From: Anisus vortex
Taxonomy: Eukaryota; Mollusca; Gastropoda; Planorbidae
Direction: 5' to 3'
Length of the DNA stretch: 64,000 nucleotides
Assembly: GCA_949126835.1 (NCBI GenBank)
Contig: OX421494.1
Coordinates: 25,690,185-25,754,184, forward strand
The notes under the pieces were generated by a model, which was not told the DNA's origin, made no database searches, and saw only the letters and a program-made list of their open reading frames with translations. Below, in pieces: positions 36,166 to 46,490 of this stretch. Each line of letters begins with the position of its first letter. Position 1 is the stretch's first letter. Both the position numbers and the translations under genes were made by a program.

Positions 36166-37853
36166 AGTTAGACCAGGGGTCTGCAATCTTTTGCTAACAG
36201 TGTGCCAAACTAGGATTTCTAATTCATTCAGCGTACCAACAGCCTAAAGTCAACCCGCTCTGTTATACTTTTATAAAATTATTTTATAGGACAATTTATT
36301 TAACGTCGTATCAAGACCTATGCCAAAGCAAAAGAGATTATATATAGAGAAAATCGCTAAAGCGTTTAATATTTAGTACAAACTTAACTTGTTTGTGATT
36401 ATCATCCTTTTTTTTTATTGTATATCAAATACAATATGTTATTACTAAACTTCAAATTTATGGTAATTAATGTCTAAACATTATTTGTTGTCAAGTTGAA
36501 GATCTAACACCTGCAAACGTAGTTAGATCTATATTTTTATTATTATGTTCTCAGTTTAACTGAGAAGTCTTATGTTTTTTATTCTATGCATTTTTATTAT
36601 TATGTTCTCAGTTTAACTGAGAAGTCTTATGTTTTTTTATTCTATGCTGTACTTGCCACGAACTATCGTTAAGCAGTATAGATACGTAGTAATCATACAA
36701 CCTGAGTAGTTAATGTAATGTTTAAAAATATACATATACATTTTTTAGTTATATAATATTTATAAAATTTATATACCGGTAATTTATTTACACAGTTGAT
36801 GTTATGGTGATTGCGAAACAAGTTATGTATTGTGTAATATAACAAATATTTCGATTAATTATTATTATTATTCTTTATTCAACATTTATGGTATTCATTA
36901 CAAGATTGAATTATTAGAGGATTAAAATAATTAGGCTAAGTGTTGCTTTGTCCATTTAAGGAGTCTAGCCTATATTTTAAACATTAACAATTACAGAAAT
37001 TATATAATAGTGATATTAAATAAGTCTCTTATATTTATTAAATTAATAAAACAAAAAAAATATTTAGAATTACTTATATTTATGTTTTAATTAAAGCAGA
37101 TTAGCATAAAAACCCTTTTAAATGTAATTATTCTGTAAATAAATTAATGCGCGGTCATGTGCAGTCAAATGAACTCTTTGTATGTTCAAAACAGCTTTCA
37201 TGTGCGATAAAATCTATTTATAAGTGTAAGTTGAAACAAAAGCTGAAAGTAAAAGAGCAAATGCCTAGCAGTTGAGAATAGCAGATGGCTTTCCTAAGCT
37301 GCTTCCTTCAAGATTTTTCCCGCAAATGTGCACATTTGGATGTTTAAACAAAAATTAATACAATATCCCTCCACTTAAAAAAGAGCTGCATCTAAGACGG
37401 TTGTAGTAATATCAAACCAGTTAGGCCTGATGTGGTATTAAAAAATGAGTCCATCAATTTGAAAGTCTTTCCGTTGATAAAAAAAAACTTTGCTTTGATG
37501 TAGGCCTACTTCTGAAACAGTCCAACTATATATCTTAATATATGCCTTAATATAGGAATGTACATGTAGTTAAATGTTTTGAAGTTGATTTCACGGCAAG
37601 ATATGTCCAGTTTCAATGCAAATCCATTCGAGTGATCCTTGTAATATAAATGCAAGTTCAACTCATTGAAATGTGTTGCTATGTCATTCAGAAACATCTA
37701 CTTCAACAGACAGTTTTCCTCATTCAGAACCTGAAAATGTTTTCGTTTTTTTTTATCTATAAAAAAAAATGAGGTCTCTCGCGTGACACTGAAAATCGCT
37801 CTGTGTGCCAAGTTTGGCATGCGTGCCTTAAGTTGCCGACCCCTGAATTAGAC
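36166..37853 (-). mobile_element. 1.67-kb hAT element with transposase remnant
   Basis: The element 36174-37845 starts CAGGGGTCTGCAATC and ends GTTGCCGACCCCTG. The flanks AGTTAGAC (36166-36173) and AATTAGAC (37846-37853) match at 7 of 8. The minus frame 37506-37697 starts MFLNDIATHFNELNLHL and includes NGFALKLDISCREINFKTFN, resembling ZBED5/GTF2IRD2-type hAT transposases. The rest of the transposase is gone. The termini match the short MITEs at 22, 8761 and 45464. A 57-bp tandem duplication lies inside at 36533-36647. Confidence 0.85.
36533..36647. repeat. 57/58-bp tandem duplication carrying a near-palindrome
   Basis: Two adjacent copies (36533-36589 and 36590-36647) differ by one T. Each holds TTCTCAGTTTAACTGAGAA (36548-36566 and 36605-36623), 9-bp inverted arms around one base. 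Confidence 0.95.
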
Positions 37854-40584
37854 AACATTTCCAATACCTGTGGTGAACTGCGCAATGGCCGTGAGGTGTT
37901 TCAGTTCACCATAATATTATAGTTTGTCACTTAGAGAAGTTTCTTGTGTCCATTAATTTTCTTTTCAACAGACATAGTGTTACAGAGGGCATGTCTGAAG
38001 CATATGCTCTGCATTTTTTCTAGAGCTGTGCCACAAGGGCCCAATTATCTTATCGAAATGCTAGACTAAACTCGCACCTCTGATAACTGTGTAAAGCAGT
38101 ATTCTCCTGTATAGAAAGAGCATCTGTATTATAGTAAGATCAATTGAAGGAGAAGATTGTATTGATAACGTCATTATTGCAATAGGAAGCGTATCCAATC
38201 ACAATGTTTTGTTTAATGATCGTTTAAGTGCAATCACATTAATTTTTACCCAAAATATTTCTTTATAAGCATCAATTATTATCCTTTTTTAATATCTTAA
38301 AAAAATCTAAATCCAAATTGTTTTAACGTTTTTTTATGCAGTATAGACCTTTCTCTTTGACTAATTCATCTGCCACTGCATATCACACCAAGAGCGCACT
38401 GAGCATGTTAATTTAATAGCAAGGATAGAAGCGCTATAAGAAATGTCCATTCTTATCTCGTATCTTATCTTAAATGATGCTCAAGGCTATTGTATTGTGT
38501 TATTGAACTATGACCAATCATTGTTTACGTAATATTTTTGACTAAGCGGATATTTATCGTAAGCTTGTTTCGCTTACGCACAGCTCCCTAATCATTACAA
38601 AACCTAAAGACCATTAATCGATCTGTACTCCTCATTTTAAACGATTCAGACCACTGAAGGTTCCCAATATAGTTGGTAATAAAAAGAAGTTCTGCGGCGC
38701 CTACACTGTCGAACTGCTGAATAATTCTGAGACAAAAGAGTTAAGAAGAGTTCTAATACCTTTTTCTTCAACTAACTAGTGTTTTCTGTGCACTACCTAC
38801 TTTAACAGCGGCTATTGAATTGGGGGGGGGGGGGGGAGTGCACAGCTAAATGCAATAACATTAATAGATGCGCTTTAAAAACAATCATAATTATTGTTAT
38901 GCCAACAAACAGTTATATTTTCACGCATCCATCACAGATACATAAAGAGTACAATACCCGAAAACAAACTAATAACTCTACTTAATTATTTATTATATTT
39001 ATTTTTATTATCCTATTTATACAAAACTAAAATGTAAAGAAAAAACGAATATCTAAACGTATACAGAGTGTATTACAATGTCCTTGATTGGCACGATGCT
39101 TGTAAAATGCCTTAAAAAATTTTCTTTTCAATTAGAACCAATATATAATTTGACCTTTTTTTCTTAAAAATATTATGCCTGATAGTTTTTTTTTTATGTC
39201 TTAGACTCTTAGACTTACACATTCATGTGTTAAAAAAACAGACACTCAGTGTATGCTTCATACAATACCATACCAAATACACATAACATGTATGTATACA
39301 GATTGAATAGAAAGATATGCAGAAACATAATATGCTGACATTTAGTTTTTAATAAAAGAATTTTAAGATGATAAAATGAAAAAATAATATGACACTGTCA
39401 TAAAGAATGAAACACAACTAAAATATCATCTGAATGCATCGACTGACAGTTGTGTAATAATATTTTTTTTCCATTTGCGTCAGAGAACAAAATCGAATCA
39501 ATTATAAAAGTTGAGACATATAGTGACTTTAAAGAAAACTTTTTTAATATAATATTAAAATCCATCTCAGTCTATATTTACTCTGGGTTTGCGTGACCGA
39601 GTGACAGAATGTGGTATTCAATATGTTTATTTAGGGGATTCTAATTTCTTAGCCAATATACAAACAATACTAGAGGCTGAATAGAGTTTTCACGCCTAAC
39701 TCCCCCCATCAAGCTAAAGAAGGTGATACAGTGGACTTGTAGTTTTGAAATGTTTTGATGCAAAGATATGCCATGTCAGCAATAGAACAGCGACATTGAC
39801 CACACTTAGGAGAATGTCTGACCTCTTTTTTCAATGGAATTGTAACTATTTTAAAACAGTGTTAAATGTAAGCTTTTAACTAAATAAAAGATGTATTTAT
39901 AATCTGCCGCAGTCATTTTCCTTTATATAAATCTTAAACCACACATCCAGATAGATAAATATTGGATATCTTTTACAAAGAGATTTCACATTCTATATGC
40001 TTTATATTATATAAGTTATAACTAGGTCACTTGTGTCCACATAATTAAGTAGGTTATGACTAATGCTTATTAATATACTACAAAGTAGAGTGTAGAGCAC
40101 TGTAGAGTAAGCTTGAAGGAGCTACTGACATGCATGGTGATATGAACTCAATGGAAGACCCTACAATAATTATTTAATTCAACCTAAAAATTAAAGCTGC
40201 CCATATCCACACAAAAAAAAATTAACATAAAAATAAAATGTTATGTACATATATTTGTAATAAATTAAGGTGTAAAAATAACAAACAACAAAACAAATAT
40301 AGGTTGTGCAGTTTGTTCATAATGGTGCAAGTTTTACATTTTCTATGAATCTAATTAACAAAAAAAAAAATTTTAACAGACAAAAGGTATAGTTACTATT
40401 AATTTAAAAAAAGGCGTTAAAAAATAATGGGTGAATTGGATAAGATTTAGAGGGGAAAAGTTAATGAATACAGAATAACATGTATGGGTAAACAAAAGTA
40501 TGATCAGGTCCCGGTGTAGGAATATTACCATGACAACAGAGTGGAATGAGGTATCATGACACAATGCACAAACATATGAGATCT
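37854..40584. other. Gene-free stretch with LINE tail fragments
   Basis: It contains a solitary tail motif (38102-38140, TATAGAAAGAGCATCTGTA), the L2 tail below and a 15-G run at 38822-38836. The remainder is AT-rich with nothing identifiable. Confidence 0.45.
38345..38475 (+). mobile_element. L2-like LINE 3' tail fragment
   Basis: ATCTGCCACTGCATATCAC, GAGCGCACTGAGCATGTTAA and GAAGCGCTATAAG, then a TATCTTATCTTA tail, match the end of the LINE at 25946-26530 almost base for base. Confidence 0.85.
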
Positions 40585-40590
40585 TTTATT
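40585..40590 (-). terminator. Candidate polyadenylation signal of TPPP gene 2
   Basis: AATAAA on minus, about 310 nt below the stop codon at 40902. Confidence 0.4.
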
Positions 40591-40901
40591 GAAGTTAAAA
40601 AAACACAAAGTTTTTATCATATACAATTAGAGGTTTGAACACGGCTATTATGAACCATTATTTTAAACACAAACACATTTTAAAGATAAAATTTAAATTT
40701 AGAAGGTCTCAAACATTGATGTTTTGTAAGAAAACCTATAAAAATTGTTAACTTATATAAATATCTACATCTCGGGAACACAAAATGGTTGTAGCATTTC
40801 AAATTTAAACGCTGTTTATAATAGATAGCCTTGCATTTGTTAATGCTAATTGAGCTGTCTATATGGCTCTTGTATTATTGGCAAATATATTCCTTCAGCG
40901 A

Positions 40902-43081
40902 TCACTTGCTAGGACTGGCGCCTTCCTGGCCATCTTGGTGTTTGAATCCACTGACATAGCCTGATTCGTCGACCAGATTTTTTCGGCCAGCGATTCCTTT
41001 TCCTTTTCCCGAGTCATCGAACCTTTCTTTGTGAGTTCCTGTGTAACTTTTGGTATCTGTTAGCCTAGCTGTCACAGCGTCAACTTTAACCTCCTGTAAA
41101 ATACATCATGGTCATGGGCTAAATTAAATTAATTATTTCAATAGAAAAAAGTCGTTGGCCATTAACATATTCCACCAATCCGATTAAATTTAAGAAATGC
41201 TTATCTGTCAGTTTAAAAATCGATTAGTTAAAAGACAAGCTTTTTAAAAATTCTTCTTATTCTTATTAGCCTATATGAATTTGATGAAAACGTATGTTCA
41301 TTTTTTTAACAAGTGTTATCTTTAATCTTTACAAAGCTAAATACATTCATTCCATAGTGTATAGATCTATTTGTGTTTCATTAATTTCATTTTTTTCCAA
41401 TTGAATAAAATGGCTGCAAATCTTAACTGAAGAGAACGTTTCAATTTTTCAAAAATATGAGAAGTCTAAACTGTCGTGAGTAGTGAAGCTTACCACCAGC
41501 CACAGGACTAAAATGGGAGGTAATTGGATCTTTAAGGGTTGTTAACTTGTTATTCCGAGAATGAATTTTTACCATTGAAAAAAAAAAAGACTTGTGTATC
41601 ACTAGGAAGTGGGGGGAGTGGGTCAGATGTTTATCAATGCTGAAAACTGTATTGGGAAGCATTGATGTACATCATAGAGTATTCTTTAACTTTAGTTTAC
41701 TCGGGCATTCATAACGGGTGCCCATTAGAAATAGTAATAATAAATCGAACAAGTTTCAAGTCCAACAACTCAGGACAGATTGTGGAAAGGATATATCTAA
41801 TCCCAACAATGAGTAAGCTACACGGCAGTAGCTAGGGGAGGGGGAGGGGGGTCCAAATTAATAAATCCCCCCGGGCCCCTACCTGAGGGGGGCCCCCAAA
41901 ATTGTTTTTTTCTTATGTCATAATGTCGAATGTCAAAATGAAGGGGCCCCTAAAGAGACCAAGCCCCCCCCCGGGCCCCCAAATCCCTTGCAACGGCACT
42001 GCTACACGGGCAGGTCTAGTCTAGTTCATCGTATACGAACCTTCGGCTTGGCATCAGCCTTAGCTGCTATTTTCTCCTTTAGCTCCGATGCCAAAGACAC
42101 AACTTCACCATCAGACAAGTCTGGACGTTTTGCCAACTTTTTTTTATTCTGTATGACAGTGGCTGCCAATTCTGTGAGAAAATCTCCCAGAAATACATCG
42201 ACGTGAAGTTTTTTGCTGGCCAGAACAAAATAAACATTCAATGTTACTAGCTATTCATCTACATGTTTAAAAAACCAATTCATTATTTTCCATTTTAAAA
42301 TGATACAGAATTAATACTGTATACAAGTTAATTTATTTTTATCGTTTGTAGGAACGAGTTTTGTTTCAAACTAAAGAAACATGAGCTTAACATATGAAAT
42401 GTGTAGCCCACACCTGGTTAAGATCTTTTTTTGATAGGATCGGGCATTAGCCAATATACAACACTTGATTATGTTGATGTAAGGAGTGTGGAGCGGGGGG
42501 GGGGGGGATATTGCAGGTCTATGGTTTCAAAAGTCAGACATGGCCAGCAGCCACCCTTTAGAATATAGCTGTGGCCGTAAAACCCTGGCATGTTGTCCCT
42601 AATTCATACAATATAGACTACACTTATTTTTGTGGTGGTAATTAAGCTTTGTCACTATACCACTATCACCAGCCAGTGTATCACACTAAGAATACTACAC
42701 ATATCTAACAAGCGTTAATATAGCGTCTAGCATAATTTATTACCGCGAGCAAAGGTAAAATGTGATTTGATACTTTGCGAACATCACTAATAAAAAAAAG
42801 GATACCACTAATCACTTATGACAAGAAATGAGTCTTTTAAGTAAAAACACAGTTTATTTAGAGTATATTTTCTCTTACGTTTTTTTATCGCAATATTTGG
42901 GGAAAACTTGAGCTTCCGAAGCTTTAGCTACAGCATCACCACAAGTTTCTTTTAACATTTTGTTCATTCCTTTATCTTTGATTTCCTTTTTGGCAGCTTC
43001 TGTTAAATTCTGGCCAACGGATGAAACTTCCACGTAATATTTGAAGGCTTGGGCCAGCTTCACGTTCAAGTCATCCGCCAT
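40902..43081 (-). CDS. Tubulin polymerization-promoting protein (TPPP/p25) family, gene 2
   Basis: Exons in transcript order 43081-42879, 42215-42041 and 41093-40902 join to 189 aa with splice phases 2 then 0, the same as gene 1; exon 2 is 175 nt in both. Donors are GTAAGA and GTTCGT. Exon 3 carries the p25-alpha C-terminal signature: [15 protein letters not shown] (about residues 136-150), GKGKGIAGR (154-162) and [11 protein letters not shown] (about 167-177). It then diverges to an acidic/Ser tail instead of the usual AGTYD ending. The first exon ([16 protein letters not shown]) is barely alignable to gene 1. A candidate acceptor (AACACAG) lies 4 nt above the ATG. Microtubule binding is the family role, inferred. 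A hAT-type MITE lies just inside intron 2. The two paralogs share strand and lie about 16 kb apart. Confidence 0.87.
41818..42009. mobile_element. hAT-type MITE, CAGTGGCG family, copy 2, in TPPP gene 2 intron 2
   Basis: The element 41826-42001 (176 bp) is flanked by a perfect 8-bp duplication CTACACGG (41818-41825 and 42002-42009). Its ends are CAGTAGCTAGGGG (four bases lost from the terminus) and CCTTGCAACGGCACTG. The interior (AGGGGCCCCTAAAGAGACC and CCCCCGGGCCCC) matches the copy at 5179 in inverse orientation. The duplication ends 31 nt before the exon 2 donor. Confidence 0.93.
42495..42507. repeat. Poly-G tract in TPPP gene 2 intron 1
   Basis: An uninterrupted run of 13 G. Confidence 0.9.
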
Positions 43082-43990
43082 ATTTTCCTGTGTTAATTAC
43101 AATGTGGTTAATAACACACTTCTTTGTGTATAAATATATTTAAAAAAAAGTTGGCTACAACTAACGGAATATTTATTGTTTTCTTTGATCTATCATTTTT
43201 TAATAAACAAATTCACGAGGATAAATTTAAAAAAAATGTTAATAACATATAGTAAAACTAGTTAGTTTAAACTGTTAAAAAAATAATTACATGTTTTAAA
43301 ATAAGTTTTCTAATTTCTCTATTTTTTTTACTATTTATTGTAGTCCCACTAGTGGTGACTAATTCGATAATAAGTCTGTATTTAAATGTAGGCCAAAGCA
43401 AATTTCCATTCGAATTATTTCCCACCCTCAATGACTTATGCAGACACACTAAATGAAATATGTATTCGTCCTTCTGAGCCACCTGGCAAACAAAGGGATC
43501 ATGGTAAATGAGATGTGCAGACAGCTGGATGTATATTACACATACACACACAAAGAAAACATGGACATACCACTGCACTACATCACCATACTTTAAACAA
43601 ACAAAAACTGATTATAAAAACGCCACGCGATTTTGGCTAGTTTTGAAAATTTAATTGAAAGATGCAAATTTTTTATGTAAGGTAATATTGTTTAAACATC
43701 ACAACCTCATCGTCACATATCGTGATCACCACCGCACCCCCTTTCCACTTCCCCTAAGCTCGTGAGGTCATTTGTGGACGGCCCCTTAGTTAAGGTGTTT
43801 TAACCGTGTCACATTTTACAGAGGTATCTTAAAATGAAACTCTGCGTCAAACATTCGGTCCTGACGAAATGACACGTTGGAAAACATGGGTTTAGTAGAG
43901 GTAGAGGGCTTGTAAAGTCCCACGTAGTGTGACAGGTTCTAAAGACGTATCCATATGAGCTATGATTTGGCATTATTGAATTAATTCATA
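43082..43990. other. Upstream region of TPPP gene 2
   Basis: Any 5' UTR exon and the promoter should lie here or further up. I cannot recognise them. The open frame 43267-43578 has no known domain. Confidence 0.35.
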
Positions 43991-43994
43991 CAAT

Positions 43995-44110
43995 CTATAT
44001 CTTATAAGTTTTACAGACGTAAAATTCTGCTAGATAGAAGATTCTTACGTCCACTAGGCCCAAAACTCCTGCAGGGCGGCAGATTCAGACAGATTAAGCC
44101 ACAGAAATGG
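43995..44110 (-). mobile_element. SINE 3' fragment
   Basis: Read on minus, GCCCTGCAGGAGTTTTGGGC, CTAGTGGACGTAAGAATC and CGTCTGTAAAACTTATAAGAT (in parts) repeat the body and tail of the SINE at 4817-4990. The tRNA-like head is missing. Confidence 0.82.
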
Positions 44111-44344
44111 GTTGGGTCAGTAAGCTAAGGATTGTGTGTAAAAAAAAAGAATTAACGGAGAAATGTCTGTGTCATTTTCTAGTGTAAAACCAATGGTAGA
44201 TAATAACTGCATTATTCAATACATATTTTCTAATGCATGTAGTAGTAGAACGAACTTTAAATTGACAGTAGTTTGATTATTGATTACCAAAGGCTAATGC
44301 AGCAAAGCAATTGACAATACTTATTAAGAATTAAGACCAACTAA

Positions 44345-44660
44345 TCAAACGGCAGCATAAACTGGCAAAACACTAACGGAAGTAGACTATATAGGCCTAC
44401 TGGCCAAATACTTACAGCAGTATTTACCGGCCAAATACTAACTGGCCAAATACTTACAGCATTATAGGCCTATACTGGCCAAATACTTACAGCAGTATAT
44501 ACCGGCCAAATACTAACGGCACTATAAACTGGCCAAATACTTACAGCAGTATAGGCCTATACTGGCCAAATACTTACAGCTGTATTTACTGGCCAAAAAC
44601 TAACTGCAGAATAAACTGGCCAAACACTAACGGCAATATTGGCCTATACTGGATAAAATA
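44345..44660. repeat. Degenerate minisatellite with ACTGGCCAAATAC core
   Basis: About ten imperfect units of roughly 27-33 bp share CTGGCCAAATACTTACAGCAG or CGGCCAAATACTAACGGC. Three units carry an embedded TAGGCCTA. Confidence 0.88.
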
Positions 44661-44899
44661 TTTCTGTAGTTTAATATAGCCTAGATCTACTTGCTAAACA
44701 CTCTTTACTCTTTCCATATGCTTGTGGATTTGTGCACGTGTGTTGTTTTTGTTCTTTTAGATCTAACTTTTGTTTCAAAAGTAAAATGTGGCCTTTCAAT
44801 GTATTAACGTACGGTAAGAAAATGGTTCTATGGTTGTTGTCTTGGGTGTGAGTGTCTGGTTATAATTAATAGTGACAAACCAGAAAAAAATAATTAAAG

Positions 44900-45085
44900 T
44901 ATCAGTGTTGGCAGTGGCATAACAAGGGTAAATAGCGCTTAAGGTGGGGCTCGAGATTGGCGCCTATTAAGACTTTTATGATTTTATTAGTAAACTAAGG
45001 TTAAGAATGTTCGTTTGTTTGGCGCCTAACCAAACTTTGGCGCCTGGGGGCGGCCACTCCCTTCGCCTTGCTCTAGTTACACATT
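44900..45085. other. Possible decayed MITE
   Basis: CAGTGGCATAACAAGG at the left and CCTTGCTCTAGTTACAC at the right are loosely inverted. The interior repeats TGGCGCCTA. No target duplication is visible, so this is weak. Confidence 0.3.
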
Positions 45086-45455
45086 GTCTGTATTGAAAAC
45101 CTAATTTAAGCTTACAAAACAAATAAGTTTTAGTACAAATGGAATACAATCACATACCTCTTTCATTTAGACATTTAACTGTTAATAAACTTAAGATTTT
45201 TAGTACAAAATGTGTAAGAACGATAATATTGTTTCAATGGGTAGGCTATTCTGTTAAGACTAGCCTACTCCCCCCCCCCCAAACCTCTTTTCGTTAAAAG
45301 AAAAGTAAAATGATTGTTCCCTTAGGCCTAATACTATCATTGAATAATAAATGACCTTAACAGATAGCCTACTAAAACAATACTTTGATATGTAGTCGCA
45401 TGATATATAATCTAGATTTACTTGAAAATTTCTGCCATTTAGTTTTAAGCATATT

Positions 45456-45655
45456 GCCTAGTCCAGGGGTCGGCAAAGTTTTGATAGTGTGTCAAAGTAG
45501 GACTTTTAATTCATTCATCCTGATCTAGCACTCAATTTCTTGTAGAAGGTACTTGAATTGCTTTTTTTTTACGAGGTTTTCCGTGTGCCATTGGAAATTT
45601 CTCTGCGAGCCAAATCTGGCACGCGTGCCGTACGTTGCTGACCCTTTACCTAGAC
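45456..45655 (-). mobile_element. hAT-type MITE, copy 3
   Basis: The element is 45464-45647. It starts CAGGGGTCGGCAAAG and ends GTTGCTGACCCTTT; the subterminal TCTGGCACGCGTGCC is shared with the other copies. The flanks GCCTAGTC and ACCTAGAC match at 6 of 8, an aged duplication. Confidence 0.8.
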
Positions 45656-45738
45656 ATCGCTTTAGGCAAGCAAATATTAAACGGGGCTATAAATGGATTG
45701 TGTCGTATGGGTATTGGGCCTACCGGTATATAACATTA

Positions 45739-46110
45739 GTTGTTGAACGTAGAGTGTCCATACTTGTGTTATAGTTACTTGCCTTCCTATACAGAAAGGA
45801 TTGTCCAACTAGTTGTTGAACGTAGAGTGTCTATACTTGTGTTATAGTTACTTGCCTTCCTATACAGAAAGGATTGTCCAACTAGTTGTTGAACGTAGAG
45901 TGTCCATACTTGTGTTATAGTTACTTGCCTCCCTATACAGAAAGGATTGTCCAACTAGTTGTTGAACGTAGAGTGTCCATACTTGTGTTATAGTTACTTG
46001 CCTTCCTATACAGAAAGGATTGTCCAACTATTTGTTGAACGTAGTGTGTCCATACTTGTGTTATAGTTACTTGCCTTCCTATACAGAAAGGATTGCCCAA
46101 CTATTTCTTA
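45739..46110. repeat. 73-bp minisatellite, five copies
   Basis: Unit starts at 45739, 45812, 45885, 45958 and 46031 give an exact 73-bp period. Shared blocks are GTTGTTGAACGTAGAGTGTC and CCTATACAGAAAGGATTG. Copies differ at only a few positions. Confidence 0.95.
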
Positions 46111-46114
46111 ACTT

Positions 46115-46490
46115 ATGTCTATGAATAATGTTTACATTATATACAAGAAAAACAAAACCACCAGTTCCATTCATTGTACAAATAATCATCAGCCGTACTC
46201 CAACCCCATATCCCCATCACCAGCTTCTATCCCTGGCCAATGCGGGTCAATTCCACAGAACATTATTGATCAGTTGCAAAGTAGGCCACGGCTACAACCG
46301 TCTCTTGTATCAGCCCCCCTGTTTCCCCAACCCACCCCTCCAGCCACATCGAACAAAATCTCTCTCAATGTTTCATTTGGAAGTTGGCATTAAGGATAAT
46401 ACTGGCACGGAAACAAAAAAATACTTAAAAACAAAAAAAAACAGCAACGAAAGTAGGCCTAAGCTTGTGAAGGGGTGGTTATGAGAGAGA
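46115..46490 (+). other. Proline-rich open frames of unknown status
   Basis: Two overlapping plus frames (46115-46393 and 46128-46484) cross a less AT-rich patch. One contains PYSNPISPSPASIPGQCGS and PTPPATS. No domain is recognised, and no homologous neighbour or splice support is visible. This is probably chance or an old element. Confidence 0.2.

Noticed and set aside
41988..42206. Plus-strand frame over TPPP gene 2 exon 2
   Set aside because: It is antisense to a well-supported exon and covers the MITE end.
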